From Ustulina deusta (Eukaryota > Ascomycota > Sordariomycetes > Xylariales > Xylariaceae): DNA of 64,000 bases. The position numbers were made by a program, and so were the translations under genes. The notes below the pieces were generated by a model. That model saw only the letters and a program-made list of their open reading frames with translations, did not search any database and was not told the origin of the DNA. Where the stretch lies: assembly GCA_023159155.1 (NCBI GenBank), contig JAJNNX010000045.1, positions 248,001-312,000 on the forward strand. The letters are read 5' to 3'. Shown one piece after another: positions 34,420 through 46,192 of the stretch (its first letter is position 1; every line of letters begins with the position of its first letter).

Positions 34420-36967
34420 TTTGGGACGTGTTGTATGGAACTGGCGCAATGGGGAAGGGCGATTGTTGAGGGTTGCGAAAGCTGATCGTCTCAGTTGGAG
34501 ATGGGTTGCTGCTCGAAAAGACATGGGAGAGAGAATGAGGGGCAGCAGGTGTGGGTTTTATGTTTTGCATGCGGATGCGGGCGATGGTAGAAGCGTTGCA
34601 GGTGCAGTACTGCCTGGCGTTAGGTAATGGTAGGTAGTACCCTTCTATAATTGGCGTGATAGGTAATACAGCAGTAGGTACCGATGACAGTAGGTGCCTA
34701 CCTACGTAGGTACTTAGTAAGAAGTAGGTAAGTAAGTAGATGGTGTAGGTAAGGCTCTGAGCAGGGAAGGCGGCTTCTGCTTTCTCACAGTAGATTCCAG
34801 TTGCCAGATGCTCTTTACAGCACGGCACAGACAGTGATGTCAGCCGTGCTGTGATTTGTCAGGGCGCCTTAAAAATCTACCATCTACGTAACCGGCACCT
34901 TTACCAGGTAGATGACGCGATCCTCTTGCATCATGCATCAGCTCGCCTCGGCTGGTGTGGCTGCCGCCGACAACCGCCCCGACCCATCATTCTCCATGCT
35001 TCTTCCCATCAGCAGGAGTGTGGCGCATTACAGATGATTCCACATCAACCTCGCTGTATGTGTGCAGCATTGTTGTGATTCGTAATCTATCATCAGGGGC
35101 CATGGAAAAATCGGATTGCTCATATGATGATGAGGGAGTGAGCGCCAGGAATAATTACTACCCATTGATCCGTGGCAATGCTATTTGATTTGATTTGATT
35201 ACATGAGTGCACCTTTATACAGGAGACCTCCCTCCCTCCCTAACCTCGGTGCTTGATGAGGTGATCCTAGTGTAACATCCATCCCCTGATGCCAGAGATG
35301 CTGATACGAGATATATGCGCCCACCTCTTGTGAATCCACACCTCGAATTGAATAAAGTAAGTGACACCCAAGCCGACGCCATTTGCAATATTATATATCT
35401 TCCCAACTTGATATTAGACGCTCGCCTCTTCCGTCGGCAACGAGTCATGGTCCTGATAGTAGACTCTTAATTCATAACACAAGCCATGTTCTGAGTTGAT
35501 CGATAATCACCTCTCAAGCACTTGAACCTAGGCACTGCCCGAGGAGCGGCTTGGAAGACGCTCGACCAATTGGGGATTTGGGTAGCGCAGCAATGTAAGA
35601 GACAGGCCGAGTTTTAAGTGTTACAACGGGGCGATCCAATTTCTTCTGGCTGCCGTCAATGATGCATGGATGAAAACCCTGGTTGTATTTGTTGACTACG
35701 AGGGACTTGGAAACATAATATGGTGAAATGAGTAGTGCTTTGCGTTTAGCTATGACACGTGCCCCCAGCATGACATACTACATCAACAAGACTCTTCATG
35801 TCAATGGTGGCTGACTAGAATGCAAGGCTAACATAGGACATCAATAATTTTGTCTGGGAGGTTGGCGGTAGAGATGCGCCAAGTTGTTCCGAATCACGGG
35901 GACTTCACGGCAACGTGACCGCAGTACATAGGTTCTCTCGCGGAAACAGACATTAGATCTGGTGAAGAGAACGTAAATAAAAGGTTCTCTAGGGCTCGGT
36001 TCGCTAGCGTCTATCTACATAAACGCGCCTTTGATGAAGATCAGACATATGGGTGTACTGAAACTCGAACCTCCCGAGTGGCAGACAGCAGGATTCAGAA
36101 ACCATAGCTCCTCAAGCGAGCTCGCTTGCAATTATCGCTCCCTAATAAAGTATATTACTTTTCCTGGCTTCTTTTCCTACTACATCTTCTATTTGATTCT
36201 GGCTAACACACACAACCCCCAAAACACCGGAGTATCTGTAACTGCAAATTTCATAAAAACAAAGATGGGTATTGAATCAGCCAGAGACCGGTTCCAAAGC
36301 TAGTCCAATTTACGTCTATATCGACATTGAAATTCCGATTCCGTTATGGACTAACTGAGGTGTCGTGCCTGAGCCCCTTTCCCAGGTAAACCAGGTCCTG
36401 AACTCCAACCGGCGGCATGAAAAGCGATTGGTATCAAATAAACCGCCGCGCGATAATTCGCAGTATATCCGAGGTGAAGAGAAAAGCAACCCGCCCGTGG
36501 TGTTTAGTAACAAGGGCGAATATTGCAAAGGACGTATCGTATCGTACATGCGCGATCTATTTTATGAGTCTGTGGAAGATGATTAAATTTTCTTTGGTCC
36601 GTTCAACGGCTTGTGGGAGACCCTTCGGGTTGGTAGCGAGGTGGGGTGTTATATTTGGATGCTTTCTGAGTATTCGGTGACGATTAAGGTAGGAAATGGC
36701 CAATATCTTTTGGGGTTGCGTTTCAACTTTTTTTTTCGTCGTTGGTTTGTGAGGCAAGATTTAAGGAAATGTGGAAATGAGCGAATTTGGTCGGTGTTAA
36801 GACACAAGGAAAAGTCGAGGGACTAGGCCGAGGTTTAGACTAAATAAAAGCAAAACCTCCAGTATTCGAAAAGGAAATGATGAATGATGCTTGGCCATCT
36901 CGGTTCTGAATCGTGCACCTACAATCGTCTCAATTGTTAAAGCATCTAAATAGTAGCCGCCACGAAA
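34420..36967. other. Gene-poor spacer
   Basis: 2.5 kb with no supported gene. The part next to thioredoxin has a dense block of TAGGTAG/CTACCTACG words (about 34615-34755). A (TTTGA)n-like run lies at about 35184-35200. Confidence 0.45.
34615..34755. repeat. Block of TAGGTAGG/CCTACCTA words
   Basis: Repeated TAGGTAG, GTAGGTACC and CCTACCTACGTAGG words, imperfect and partly palindromic, about 200 bases upstream of the thioredoxin start. Similar blocks occur in other spacers of this window. Confidence 0.7.
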
Positions 36968-39334
36968 TTACTGGGTGCTTATCTTATGGTCGCTAGATTG
37001 ACGAGGGGAGATCTCGAGGAGTTTCGCGCTACCGGCACTAAAATTTCGAAAATGGCCCTTGCTGAGTCTGACACTTGTCGCTCGTCGTGGTTCAACGGGA
37101 CTTTGCCCATCTCCGTCGTCTTCGCTTTCATTAGCGTTGCCTAATTCTTTGTCGTCGCCAGAAGATTGGAGAACACCCTCTCGGCTTCGCATGGTCTCAC
37201 TGTGTTGTATGACAGTTGGTACCTGTCCGACAGCGCCCCATTTTGGTGATGAATCCTCTTCCTCGTCACTGCTGGGACGTGCTTCGCCAGTAGATTGCCG
37301 ATGCAGCCGAGCAGGGACTACACTGTTTAGATATTCGTCGTCAACAATGTTGTCGTCTTCAGTATGTTCAGAAGTTTGACCTTCAGATCGACCTTCAGAT
37401 CGACCAGATAGGGCGGAAACGGTCCGGGGAGGATATTGAAGAGAAGCCCGCATCCCCGATGAAGTGCGCTTCCGGCTGATGCGACCGGAAAGCCAAGAGG
37501 CCTCAGAGTCGACAGATGCGAGAGACATAGAGTGGAGGGCCGGAGATGGTTGCACCTCATCACGGTGCATAGAAATAGGGGTAGCGCGCATCGCTTCTTG
37601 GTATTTGTGACTTTCCATGGGCGTATCATAGCGCATGGCTACATCATCAGGAATGACTGGCAAGGGTTCAGCTGGAATTGGTTCGACTTCAGGAGAGGCC
37701 ATACGGGAGTCTGGCGGTGAAATAGGTAATTCTGGCAGGTCTTCTCGGAAGCGAGACATGGTCCGCTTGGGCACCCCAGAACTTGCCTTTCGAGGTGGCA
37801 TATAATTCGCCGGCGGGGTCGGTTGGTTACCTAGCATGGAATCTCGTGATGTGTTCGAGAATGATGACGGACCTGAGCCGCGCCGATTCTTCCCCCATCT
37901 GAATAGTGACAACCAAGGCCGGGAGGATCTGCTATCAGAAGTTCGGCTTACAGACTCTGCATCATCCATCTTGATAGAAGCTGTGGGGGGCGAGTGCACT
38001 GTGGTAGGTATTGATTGTTCAGGCTGTCCTGGTGAGGTCGAACGGGACTTTTTAGAGCGAATGAAGCCGAATAATTTAGGGCTTAGGCGAGGAGCGACAG
38101 ATTCAGCCTGTTTGGACGAAACATCAGATCCAGTAGCCTGAGCCGGAGGCGAGGATTCAGGTGGTGGTATGCTGTCGGTTCTATAGAACTCATCCAGCGG
38201 TGAAGGCGTCTTCTCACGGTTATCTAGGTGTTCGGTCTCGCCGGATTGCCTGGTTCGCCTTCGAGAGTCGCTAGAGGATCTAAGTCTTGACGAAGTGATA
38301 ATTGCTGAGGTTCTATCGCCACTAGAATCGGGCATTTCACGACCCAAGACACCTCGCTCGAGATTTCCCGGTGGTGGTGAGCCATTCTTAGCGGCAGCAG
38401 CCTCTTCTGCTCGTTGTTTTTCTGACCGGCGAGCCAATCGCCGCTGAGCACGTTCTCGTTCTTTCTCTACTTTGCGTTCTCTACGTCTTTTGTCCCTCTC
38501 CATGAGTTCTCGTAAGTCTGACGCATCGAAATCGTCTGCCAGATCATGGATTCTCCGATGGTCGTGTAGTGTCGAGTCTGGTACGATTATCGGTCCCGCG
38601 ATCTTCTTCCGGGTCGACTGAGATCGTCCTAGTCCTGAACTAGGAGCTGAGCTTGTGATCGGGTTGGGGGAACATCGTAATGTGGGACGAGGAGAGAGAG
38701 CATCGAATGCAGAGACCTTCCACGAAATCTGCTCGGAGTCTGACGACATAGTCGAATGGATAGATTCAGGTGCAGGAAGGGAGATATCGGACGATGGCTG
38801 ATTGACAGCTCCAGTTACGCTCGATCTGAACTGCCTACTCTCTCTCTTCATCGGGCGGCCTGCTGTCCAATGATCTGTGGCAGCTCGAGTTGGCATGAAC
38901 TGGCTCATTGCCCTAATCTCTGCTTCACGATCATGGTCTTCCTTGCGCCGTTTGCTTGACTTTTTGTGTAGCAGTGGTTGGCCTCTTCTCTTGTTTCCTG
39001 ACGTGTCGTGATATAAGGTTGGCGTTCGCTGTGAGATATCAACTGCGGGTAGTGATTCGCGTGCTGGCATGCCAGACTTTTTTCTCAGTTTGGCCACGGG
39101 GAGAGAATCTTGACGCCCTGGTGAGAAGCTATAAGCCCGACCTCGGCGTTGCGGTATCCTGCTGCTCTTTCCCGTATTGGCTGCATTGGGCGTGGTGGAG
39201 GCAGGCTCGGTTTTCGTTCGTGGCGCCGCGTGGAATTGGTGGTTGTCGCCTGGCGCATCCATCTTGGAGTTGACATTAGGGAGCGTATGGGAGCGCCGCT
39301 GTGAGCCCTTGCGGCGGAATAGCCACATCGCCAT
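36968..39334 (-). CDS. Long intrinsically disordered protein, Ser/Pro/Arg-rich, function unknown
   Basis: Single exon, 788 aa, low complexity throughout (Ser, Pro, Arg, Glu). It starts MAMWLFRRKG with basic runs (KKSSKRRKEDHDRE). A charged predicted coiled coil sits around residues 280-320 (LRELMERDKRRRERKVEKER). Several short conserved-looking islands follow: LFGFIRSKKSRS, RPWLSLFRWGKNRRGSG and MSLASVDSEASWLSGR. The last resembles a motif in filamentous-ascomycete proteins often labelled 'cell wall proline rich protein', a label without known biochemistry; this match is from memory and uncertain. No signal peptide, so a wall location is doubtful. It may be a cytoplasmic or cortical scaffold. 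Confidence 0.75.
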   Translation of the reverse strand: MAMWLFRRKGSQRRSHTLPNVNSKMDAPGDNHQFHAAPRTKTEPASTTPNAANTGKSSRIPQRRGRAYSFSPGRQDSLPVAKLRKKSGMPARESLPAVDISQRTPTLYHDTSGNKRRGQPLLHKKSSKRRKEDHDREAEIRAMSQFMPTRAATDHWTAGRPMKRESRQFRSSVTGAVNQPSSDISLPAPESIHSTMSSDSEQISWKVSAFDALSPRPTLRCSPNPITSSAPSSGLGRSQSTRKKIAGPIIVPDSTLHDHRRIHDLADDFDASDLRELMERDKRRRERKVEKERERAQRRLARRSEKQRAEEAAAAKNGSPPPGNLERGVLGREMPDSSGDRTSAIITSSRLRSSSDSRRRTRQSGETEHLDNREKTPSPLDEFYRTDSIPPPESSPPAQATGSDVSSKQAESVAPRLSPKLFGFIRSKKSRSTSPGQPEQSIPTTVHSPPTASIKMDDAESVSRTSDSRSSRPWLSLFRWGKNRRGSGPSSFSNTSRDSMLGNQPTPPANYMPPRKASSGVPKRTMSRFREDLPELPISPPDSRMASPEVEPIPAEPLPVIPDDVAMRYDTPMESHKYQEAMRATPISMHRDEVQPSPALHSMSLASVDSEASWLSGRISRKRTSSGMRASLQYPPRTVSALSGRSEGRSEGQTSEHTEDDNIVDDEYLNSVVPARLHRQSTGEARPSSDEEEDSSPKWGAVGQVPTVIQHSETMRSREGVLQSSGDDKELGNANESEDDGDGQSPVEPRRATSVRLSKGHFRNFSAGSAKLLEISPRQSSDHKISTQ

Positions 39335-42300
39335 GATCGTCGACGGGAAGGAGACAAGAATTCACTAGCGTTGATGGTGGCCAGGGCTGTTTGATGGCTA
39401 TCGATTGATGTTGAGTGGTAGGTGTTGCAGAACCGGGGTCGCCATGTGCGCAGGTGAGCTGGGATCAAGAACAAGGTAAAGTCGTCGTGGCCAACAATAC
39501 CGATTGAGCGGATTTCTACAATCACTCGACACCGAGGCGTTAAGCTGTCATCGATTTGAACTCGATAAACGAGAACTATAGTGCGATTAAAGGGTGGTAA
39601 GTCGCGCAACTATCCAGGGTTCGCTGGCGCGTGGAATTGATGAGAATGTCTCGGTCGGCATTTATCTGTAAGTAGTGTTGTTGGACAAACACTGGGAACT
39701 GGGATGTGGGGACGTGTCGACGCGCCGAAAAGTGAATCAAAAGAATGAAGAGTAACAGGAGAACAAAGAATTGAGAGGGAGAAGACTGATGAGTCGGAAT
39801 GCCGTTGGGCAAGTTTCAGGAGTGGCGTGGGTCTGGGGATGGGTTGTTCGGTTCAGTCGTTGAGTCGTTAATGGTACCTATTTGGGTGGCGTTGCGTCGA
39901 CAGACTTGAACAGGCAGGCAGACAGCGGACGGCGGGAGGGCGGCAAAAGGAAGGGTCTGGCGGGGGGTGGGGAGAGATCAGGACTTGTGCTTCCAATTGT
40001 GTGCTGGCGAGGGACAAGCTTGGAGGAAATACGGGGGGCAATAGGACTATTTTCGGGTACGTCAGGTGTCTGACCAGGGAGCAGGGGGTCGACTAATTGG
40101 ATTTTCAGAAAAAATTGAGCTACGGCGAACAGGGATTGGTCACTTGTGCCAACCCCTGCTAGTACCCTATGTAGCATAGTACAGTGTGTTGCGTACACGG
40201 TTTCCAGCCCTGTAGCTACCGTTCATGGGGTGGAGCTTTGCCACTTGGCCTTCCCTGTCCACATGAATAGTCGAAGTAACTAACTACCCGCTGCGCAAGG
40301 TAGGTACACTATACCTCTTGATGTTACCGCGGGTACTGCCCTAAAAGTGCCGTGACCAATGTTGGTCTCAACTCACCACACCTTCTCTCCATCTTGCACA
40401 AATGGGGACAACCAGCTGTAGATCATAAACCCTCCACTGCATTGACTGGCAAGATGGAGAACTGGTGATGTAGGTAACCTAGGCAGGTTAGGTGTTGAGC
40501 TCTGAGAAGCGAGCCATGTGACCTGACAAGCATGTACAAGTACATATGTACAGGGTGTAAGTCGGTACCTGGGATGTTCGTCAGCCACCCAACGAACCAC
40601 TGGGTACATTTTGCATCGTTGAGCGTTGCATTGCAAGTCGTCTGGCATTCATGTTTAGGTGCGATGGAGGGGGATCAAACTAAAGTTATTACATAGTTGC
40701 TGTATGAGTACACGTACGGAGACTGACGTGCAGCATGTGTCCCGAGCCACGACACCAGCTTGAAATAAGGCAAGGTACCAACCCCGTTCTCTCGTACGTT
40801 TTTCTGTCGTGTGTGCCCGACCCGTTTGCAGTTAGTAGCGTACCAGTCAGTCAAAAAGGGAGCAGAAGAACGAACGCTGGAGCGCATCACGTTCCAGTTT
40901 ATTGACCGTTCTACCTACACTACTACCTCACGTAATCTATCCTCCATGATCACACGTGTCGCACCCGCCAAGCATTTTCCATCGCAGCTAAATCCCTGAA
41001 CTATACCTAGCCCGTGTTTCTCATCCAAGGATACGTCAACTACTGCGGAGTGGTGTACACTACCGGTATAGTAGTGTAGTATACATTAGGTAGTCGGGGA
41101 TGAGTGATGTCAGTGCACCACAGAGCTTCACTCGCGGAAACGAGGCAGACATGGCTGGCTCCCTGCTCAACTTGCAATGCCCCGAGATTGCAACCTAAAC
41201 GGGCTATTCTCTTCCTCCTCTTACAGGAGGATTCCTTGTTCGAGGCTGATTAATGGCTTCGCCTCATGCTTGTGTAGCGACATGAGGATATGTATATTTT
41301 ATTTCGCTATCTGCCGGAACAGCCTGGGACACTCGAAGGCGTATGAGGAGGTAACACAATGACATCCTTCCAGTATGCTTTTGGCGGCGTTAAGAGCCAA
41401 GCCGCGAGCTAAATTTACCTCCCTGGCGCATTCTAATACCTAGACGAGTGTATAGTGGACAATGGAAGCACGGTTGGTTGTTGCCGACTGCCAATTTCGC
41501 TCTCGACACTAGTGGTGAATAGCCGACATCAAAATAGGTAATATTATTATATATGATCATGCTTGCCAAATTGATATCGGAAGTCCCGTTCACATGAGTA
41601 CACTAAACTTGTTCCCAGTCATGTGTCCCAGCGCTTTTAACTGGAATTCTATTGGCTCGACATGCCTGAAGGTCGATCCATTGGAATTGAGTACAACGTG
41701 CAATTCATTGCAAACATACCTCCCATCCCTCATGTCTTGCATTGGGGTCCGATAGGTTGCAGGGTGGTAGTCTTGCTCTGAGCTGGCATCCGGCGGCACA
41801 CGGCACTTGCGGATTAAGCATGCCAATTGGCAAAGCAGTGTAGGTGCAACGGGAGCATTCCAAGATACCGGTATAGCGGTTTATGTATGTATGACCCCTT
41901 CGCGAACAATGGGTCGGGAAACGGGCGATGGGACAAATTTTCATGATGGATCCATCAAAGGGTTTGTCTGGGGTCCCTACCGATTCCGCTGTCATCGTTG
42001 ATCCATCGTCATGAACCTTGTAGCGGTGTGCTGGGGCATTTCGCTTGCACATGCTGGGATAGTTTCGAGCAGGAGTTCTGACGATTGTAGAACGGCGACT
42101 TGATTGGCAATCTTGTTTCTTTAACGCCCACCACAATCTGACGTGTTAGCGAGGTGACTTGGACCGCTAGATAGCCTTGGCTGTCTTTAAGCTCAGGAAC
42201 GCAAGTGGCTGGTCGGATTCGGACATGTCCCAGCTGCATGTACCGAAGAGACTTGAAATGTCTGTGGGATTGACACGTTGAATATCCTACGGACAATGCG

Positions 42301-43303
42301 GACGCACATGGTAGACTGTACATGCATGATAATAGATAATCTTGAGGACTCTCAGTGGCCAAATGCCCGACAGTACCTAATAGACTAACGTGAGAACTAA
42401 CGTGAGATTGCCGCAAACCCGATCGCTAGACCGACCTAGGATGTTTCGACGAGTACACTAGCCGTGTCCAAGCGGCATAGCAATCTAGGGGGATTTATGC
42501 GCAGGGGGCCATCAAGAGAGAGCCGCAACCAGCGAGCCCAGAAGTGTTCGCAGGTGTTCGTGGGTAATGGCAAACTCAAGCCTCGAGCCGGCGGAGCTGA
42601 AGTTTGGTTTACATAAAGTAGCTTTCGAAGGATCCTCTCGCGTTTGAACTTGATGGATCTTAGCCGCGTGCTTGTTAAAACAGCCTATCTTCAAGTGCAT
42701 TATGAAGACGAGGTCAGATCGAGGTAGTTCAGTACATGCGCAGTATGTATATACACTACGCCACGAAGTGTTTCAAGATCATAGCTGGGGGTCAGCTTAC
42801 CTATAAGTTATAACATAAGCTTTATAGCTAGGTGCCATGACTTCCGGGGTCTTGGGAGTTGTGTTTTGTTAAAAGACAACCTGAGTACCTTTAGGAACGA
42901 GCCAAAGCTTCTCGGCACATTGCCAATGAAGACTTTGTGCTGTCACGCAGCAATGCAATATACCGCCCCTCACAATTACTCGAACATGTAAATCGAAATG
43001 TTTAATACCTAGGTACCTACTTAGAGGCAGCAGATGTAATGCTTGTTAATAGAGCGAGGCTAAAGGCATCCTGCCGTACCAAGTTGTTGCTTATCGATAA
43101 AGATATAAGCAGGCCTATCATAGCGCATGTTTGATCCAATGTTTACTTAACTGCGCATCGACACCTGCCTCTACATAGCAACCGTCAAAACAATTCACTC
43201 TCGTTGCGGCCCACAAACAAGACGGAAACCGTGCCCGAAATCCTTATCAATTTTCACCACGAGGGCGAGAGTATTGCGTAGCAAATAGATGAACTCAACC
43301 AAA
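39335..43303. other. Gene-poor spacer
   Basis: About 4 kb with no gene I can support. On the minus strand between 41590 and 42420 there are overlapping cysteine-containing frames without a clear start, signal peptide or family motif. TAGGTAC words recur near 40300, 40460 and 43010. Confidence 0.4.
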
Positions 43304-44751
43304 ATGGCGTACAACCCGCGAATGTCGATAATACCGCCGTCGCAAACGCAGTCGCGCACGCGCAAGAAAGAAGAGGAGGCCGATGCGTTCATGCGCCTGC
43401 CGGACAAGGAGATTGTTGGATGTATAACAGACATCGGCATTCCCTTCACGGTCGCGGATCTTCAGAAGCCTAACCCAATACAAGTGCAGATGATATTCGA
43501 GTGGTTTGCCGAATTGCTCCTGAACGCGACCCGCGAGACCGTCGAACCCGCCATGCGTGCTGCTGCCGAGGACATTTGCGGCGAGTTCATCGATATTGTG
43601 CCTCCTGACACGCGCAATCTGATGGGCTTCTACATATCTCTGCGCAGGCTTCTCCTCGAATGCGGTATCGCCGACTTTAGCTTCTCGGACCTTTACAAGC
43701 CAACGCACCCCCGTCTTGTCAAGATATTCAGCTATCTGATCAACTTTGTGCGCTTCCGCGAGTCCCAAACCAACGTCATTGACACACATTTCAACAAGGC
43801 CGAGCAAACCAAGGCGCGCATCGAGACCCTATACGGTGAGAACCAAGATGCGGAGGCGAGACTCCACGAGATGCGACACAATCGTAAAGCCATGGAGGCA
43901 CAGGTTCGCGAAAAGACAGAGCGCAACGAGCAGCTAAAGAAGACACTTTTGGAACTACGACGAAATCAGGAAAAGGTGGCCGCTCGCCTGGAAGATGCAA
44001 AGGCAAAGAAGGGAGAGCTCGCGCAAACCCTCGAACACAAAACCACCGACAAGATGCTGCTCAAGCAGGAAAGCGCTAAGCTCCGACCGTATACACTGCA
44101 GAGCCCGCAGGCATTGCAGACTAGTCTAACTGAACTGAACAACACTCTGAGCGCAGACAAGGCGCATATTGATTCTTTGGATCGCCGAGCGCGCGCGTTA
44201 CAAACTTCGACAGATTCTTTCGGGGTAGTGTCGACTGATGTGGCGTCTTGCATCAAGCTTCTAGATGAGATCTCCGTGGAGTTGTCCAAGGAGGAAGAGG
44301 AACACGCCAGAAACGCCAAACAGCGCGATGCATTATCCGAGCGAGGGAACAACGTCCGAGAAGTCGAGCGTACGGAGGCGCTATTACAGAGACAATTAGG
44401 CAAGTGGAATGAGCGCACGGAGAAACTTCGCGACCAGAGTCGCGAGAAGGCACAGGAAGCTAAGGAGAAGATGGAGGAGCTTAGGGCTTTGCATAAGAAG
44501 CTCACGGAAGAGCGGGCAGCCAAGGGCACGGAGATCGAAAGACGACGAGTCCGTATCGAACAGACCGAGAAGAAGGTATGGTTTATCCAGATTCATACAT
44601 TACACTTTCAAAACGAGCGTGGCTAATGACGGAACAGATGCTTGACCTCAAGGAGAACATCGAGAACGAAGTGCATAGCGCCCACGACGAGTATCTCAAG
44701 ATGGAGTCGCACATCAAGCTGTACATCACCGAGATGGAACAGGCTATCTAA
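43304..44751 (+). CDS. nuf2: Kinetochore protein NUF2 (Ndc80 complex)
   Basis: Subunit of the Ndc80 complex that links kinetochores to spindle microtubules. Two exons (43304-44575 and 44638-44751) give about 461 aa. The N-terminal calponin-homology-like domain (roughly residues 30-150) has the NUF2 signature [35 protein letters not shown], and [21 protein letters not shown]. The rest is a long coiled coil with heptad Glu/Lys/Leu patterns. The last exon adds [20 protein letters not shown] and a short end, the C-terminal part that dimerises with Ndc80 and meets Spc24/25. Start choice: MAYNPRMS at 43304 has a better context than the in-frame ATG at 43289. It is convergent with the gene at 44970. 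Confidence 0.94.
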
Positions 44752-44969
44752 AACTCGTCGGCGTTGATTTGCCTTGCGGTTTAATATACGTGTTATGAGG
44801 TTACGAAGGATGCTATTGATACCACTGTTGGCGTTCAAGGGGTTTGAGCATGGATCAAGTGCTTGGGAAATCGTGTGAGGGTGTCGGACTGCCAATCTGT
44901 GATTTGAATGGCTTTGTCACCCTTGAACATAGAAACATCTTATCCGAGTTAGTTAGCCAGATCTTGCAC

Positions 44970-45821
44970 TTAATCGTGACTGCCATTCATGTTCCACTGT
45001 GCCCTCTGGAAGCGGCACCATCGGCCCAGGACCCTGCCAACCTCAACCGTCCGTCCAGTCCAAGCACCCTCTTCGGAATTGAGCCCCAATCTCCGGGCTC
45101 CCCCATTCAATATAGGCACCGCCTCCTGCAGCAGTTCTTCCAATGCCGTGTCGTGCGGGTCGCTTGCGGGCTCGATGAGAAGAGCCTTCCAGGATAGGCG
45201 GTGGGCTAATTCCACCAGAGCCGATGTCGTGTTGCTAAGGCCTTGTGCGCTCCACTCGCTAGTATCCCGGTGTAGCTTGAGAAAGCCATATAGAATGACG
45301 TGCGGCTCGCCGTCTCTTGTCAAAGTCAGGGCTGGTGGGGCCGGAACCCGAGATTCATCTGGTGAGAAGACGGAGAGATAGGCGCGTAAGTGAGTGACGG
45401 TCGGCACATAGATGACACGGATGTGACGAGATGTTGCGACCTGGTAGAGAGGCGAGGAAAGGAGTGCATGTTTTACCTCTGCATCCTCTTCTACGGGGTC
45501 CTGGTGACGTAATGGTTCTCCCCCATGTAGTCCTTGCTGGCCGATGGGGTTTGGTGGGGTTTTGCGCGATTGTATTTGTATATCCTCGAAAACTGATGTT
45601 AAGAAGTCGGCTTGCGAAGAACATATAACTAACGTTGTGGGATATACATGGCGGTTTAGGATATATGATAGAAGCTCGGACGGTAATGCTGGAGATAGGA
45701 ATATCGGGACTGTCATTGAAGGGGCACTCTGATTTAGTGCTTCATAAAAGGGGTGAGGTAGGTAATTTTCGAATAAGAAAAATTCTTTGGCTTGTAACGG
45801 TTCGTCATGGGCAATAAACAT
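44970..45821 (-). CDS. Hypothetical protein
   Basis: Single exon, 283 aa from the first ATG; a second in-frame ATG 35 codons in (MTVPIFLSPALPSELLSYIL) may be the true start. The pattern of hydrophobic strands (TTLVICSSQADFLTSVFEDI, HIRVIYVPTVTHLRAYLSVF, HVILYGFLKLH, LSWKALLIEP) alternating with helices looks like an alpha/beta fold, possibly a RecA-like domain without Walker motifs, but I cannot assign a family. A short proline-rich and acidic insert lies near residues 86-112. It ends 218 bases from NUF2 (convergent) and starts 371 bases from AP-3 beta (divergent). Overlapping antisense frames were left out. Confidence 0.65.
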   Translation of the reverse strand: MFIAHDEPLQAKEFFLFENYLPHPFYEALNQSAPSMTVPIFLSPALPSELLSYILNRHVYPTTLVICSSQADFLTSVFEDIQIQSRKTPPNPIGQQGLHGGEPLRHQDPVEEDAEVKHALLSSPLYQVATSRHIRVIYVPTVTHLRAYLSVFSPDESRVPAPPALTLTRDGEPHVILYGFLKLHRDTSEWSAQGLSNTTSALVELAHRLSWKALLIEPASDPHDTALEELLQEAVPILNGGARRLGLNSEEGAWTGRTVEVGRVLGRWCRFQRAQWNMNGSHD

Positions 45822-46192
45822 GCCCTCCGTGTCTACCTATTCAGCCGAAATATTCGATGAACGGAAGCCGGGTCAGGTGTAAGGGATGGGTGTAAGTAAG
45901 TGACCGGCGACGCGCCGGTGTCGGTACCGGTCCAGTGACCGAGGGCAGGGACTTGTGGGTCAGGTGGGATGTGGATACTGGATGTAAGTAGGAACCCAGG
46001 AACACCAGCCCCGCCATGCAGCCCTGGACGGAACAGCACCCACAGTACCCTAACAGGCAGCTACCGAGACCCCCAAGTCGACGTCACTTCTCGATCCGAA
46101 GTGCACCCGCCCAGCGCTACGGTGGCGCAGAACCTCACGCGATTAGGACAGCAGCCGGATACGCTGGCTGCGTGCGCGCACGTCTGGAGGCC
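45822..46192. promoter_or_regulatory. Short divergent upstream region
   Basis: 371 bases separate the starts of the hypothetical gene (minus) and the AP-3 beta gene (plus), so both promoters must overlap or abut here. No TATA-like element stands out. Confidence 0.4.

Noticed and set aside
41590..42420. Possible small cysteine-containing secreted protein on the minus strand
   Set aside because: Overlapping frames in two phases, no signal peptide, no convincing start or splice chain, and no motif I can name. A faint likeness of the end to RNase T1-type proteins was not strong enough to report.
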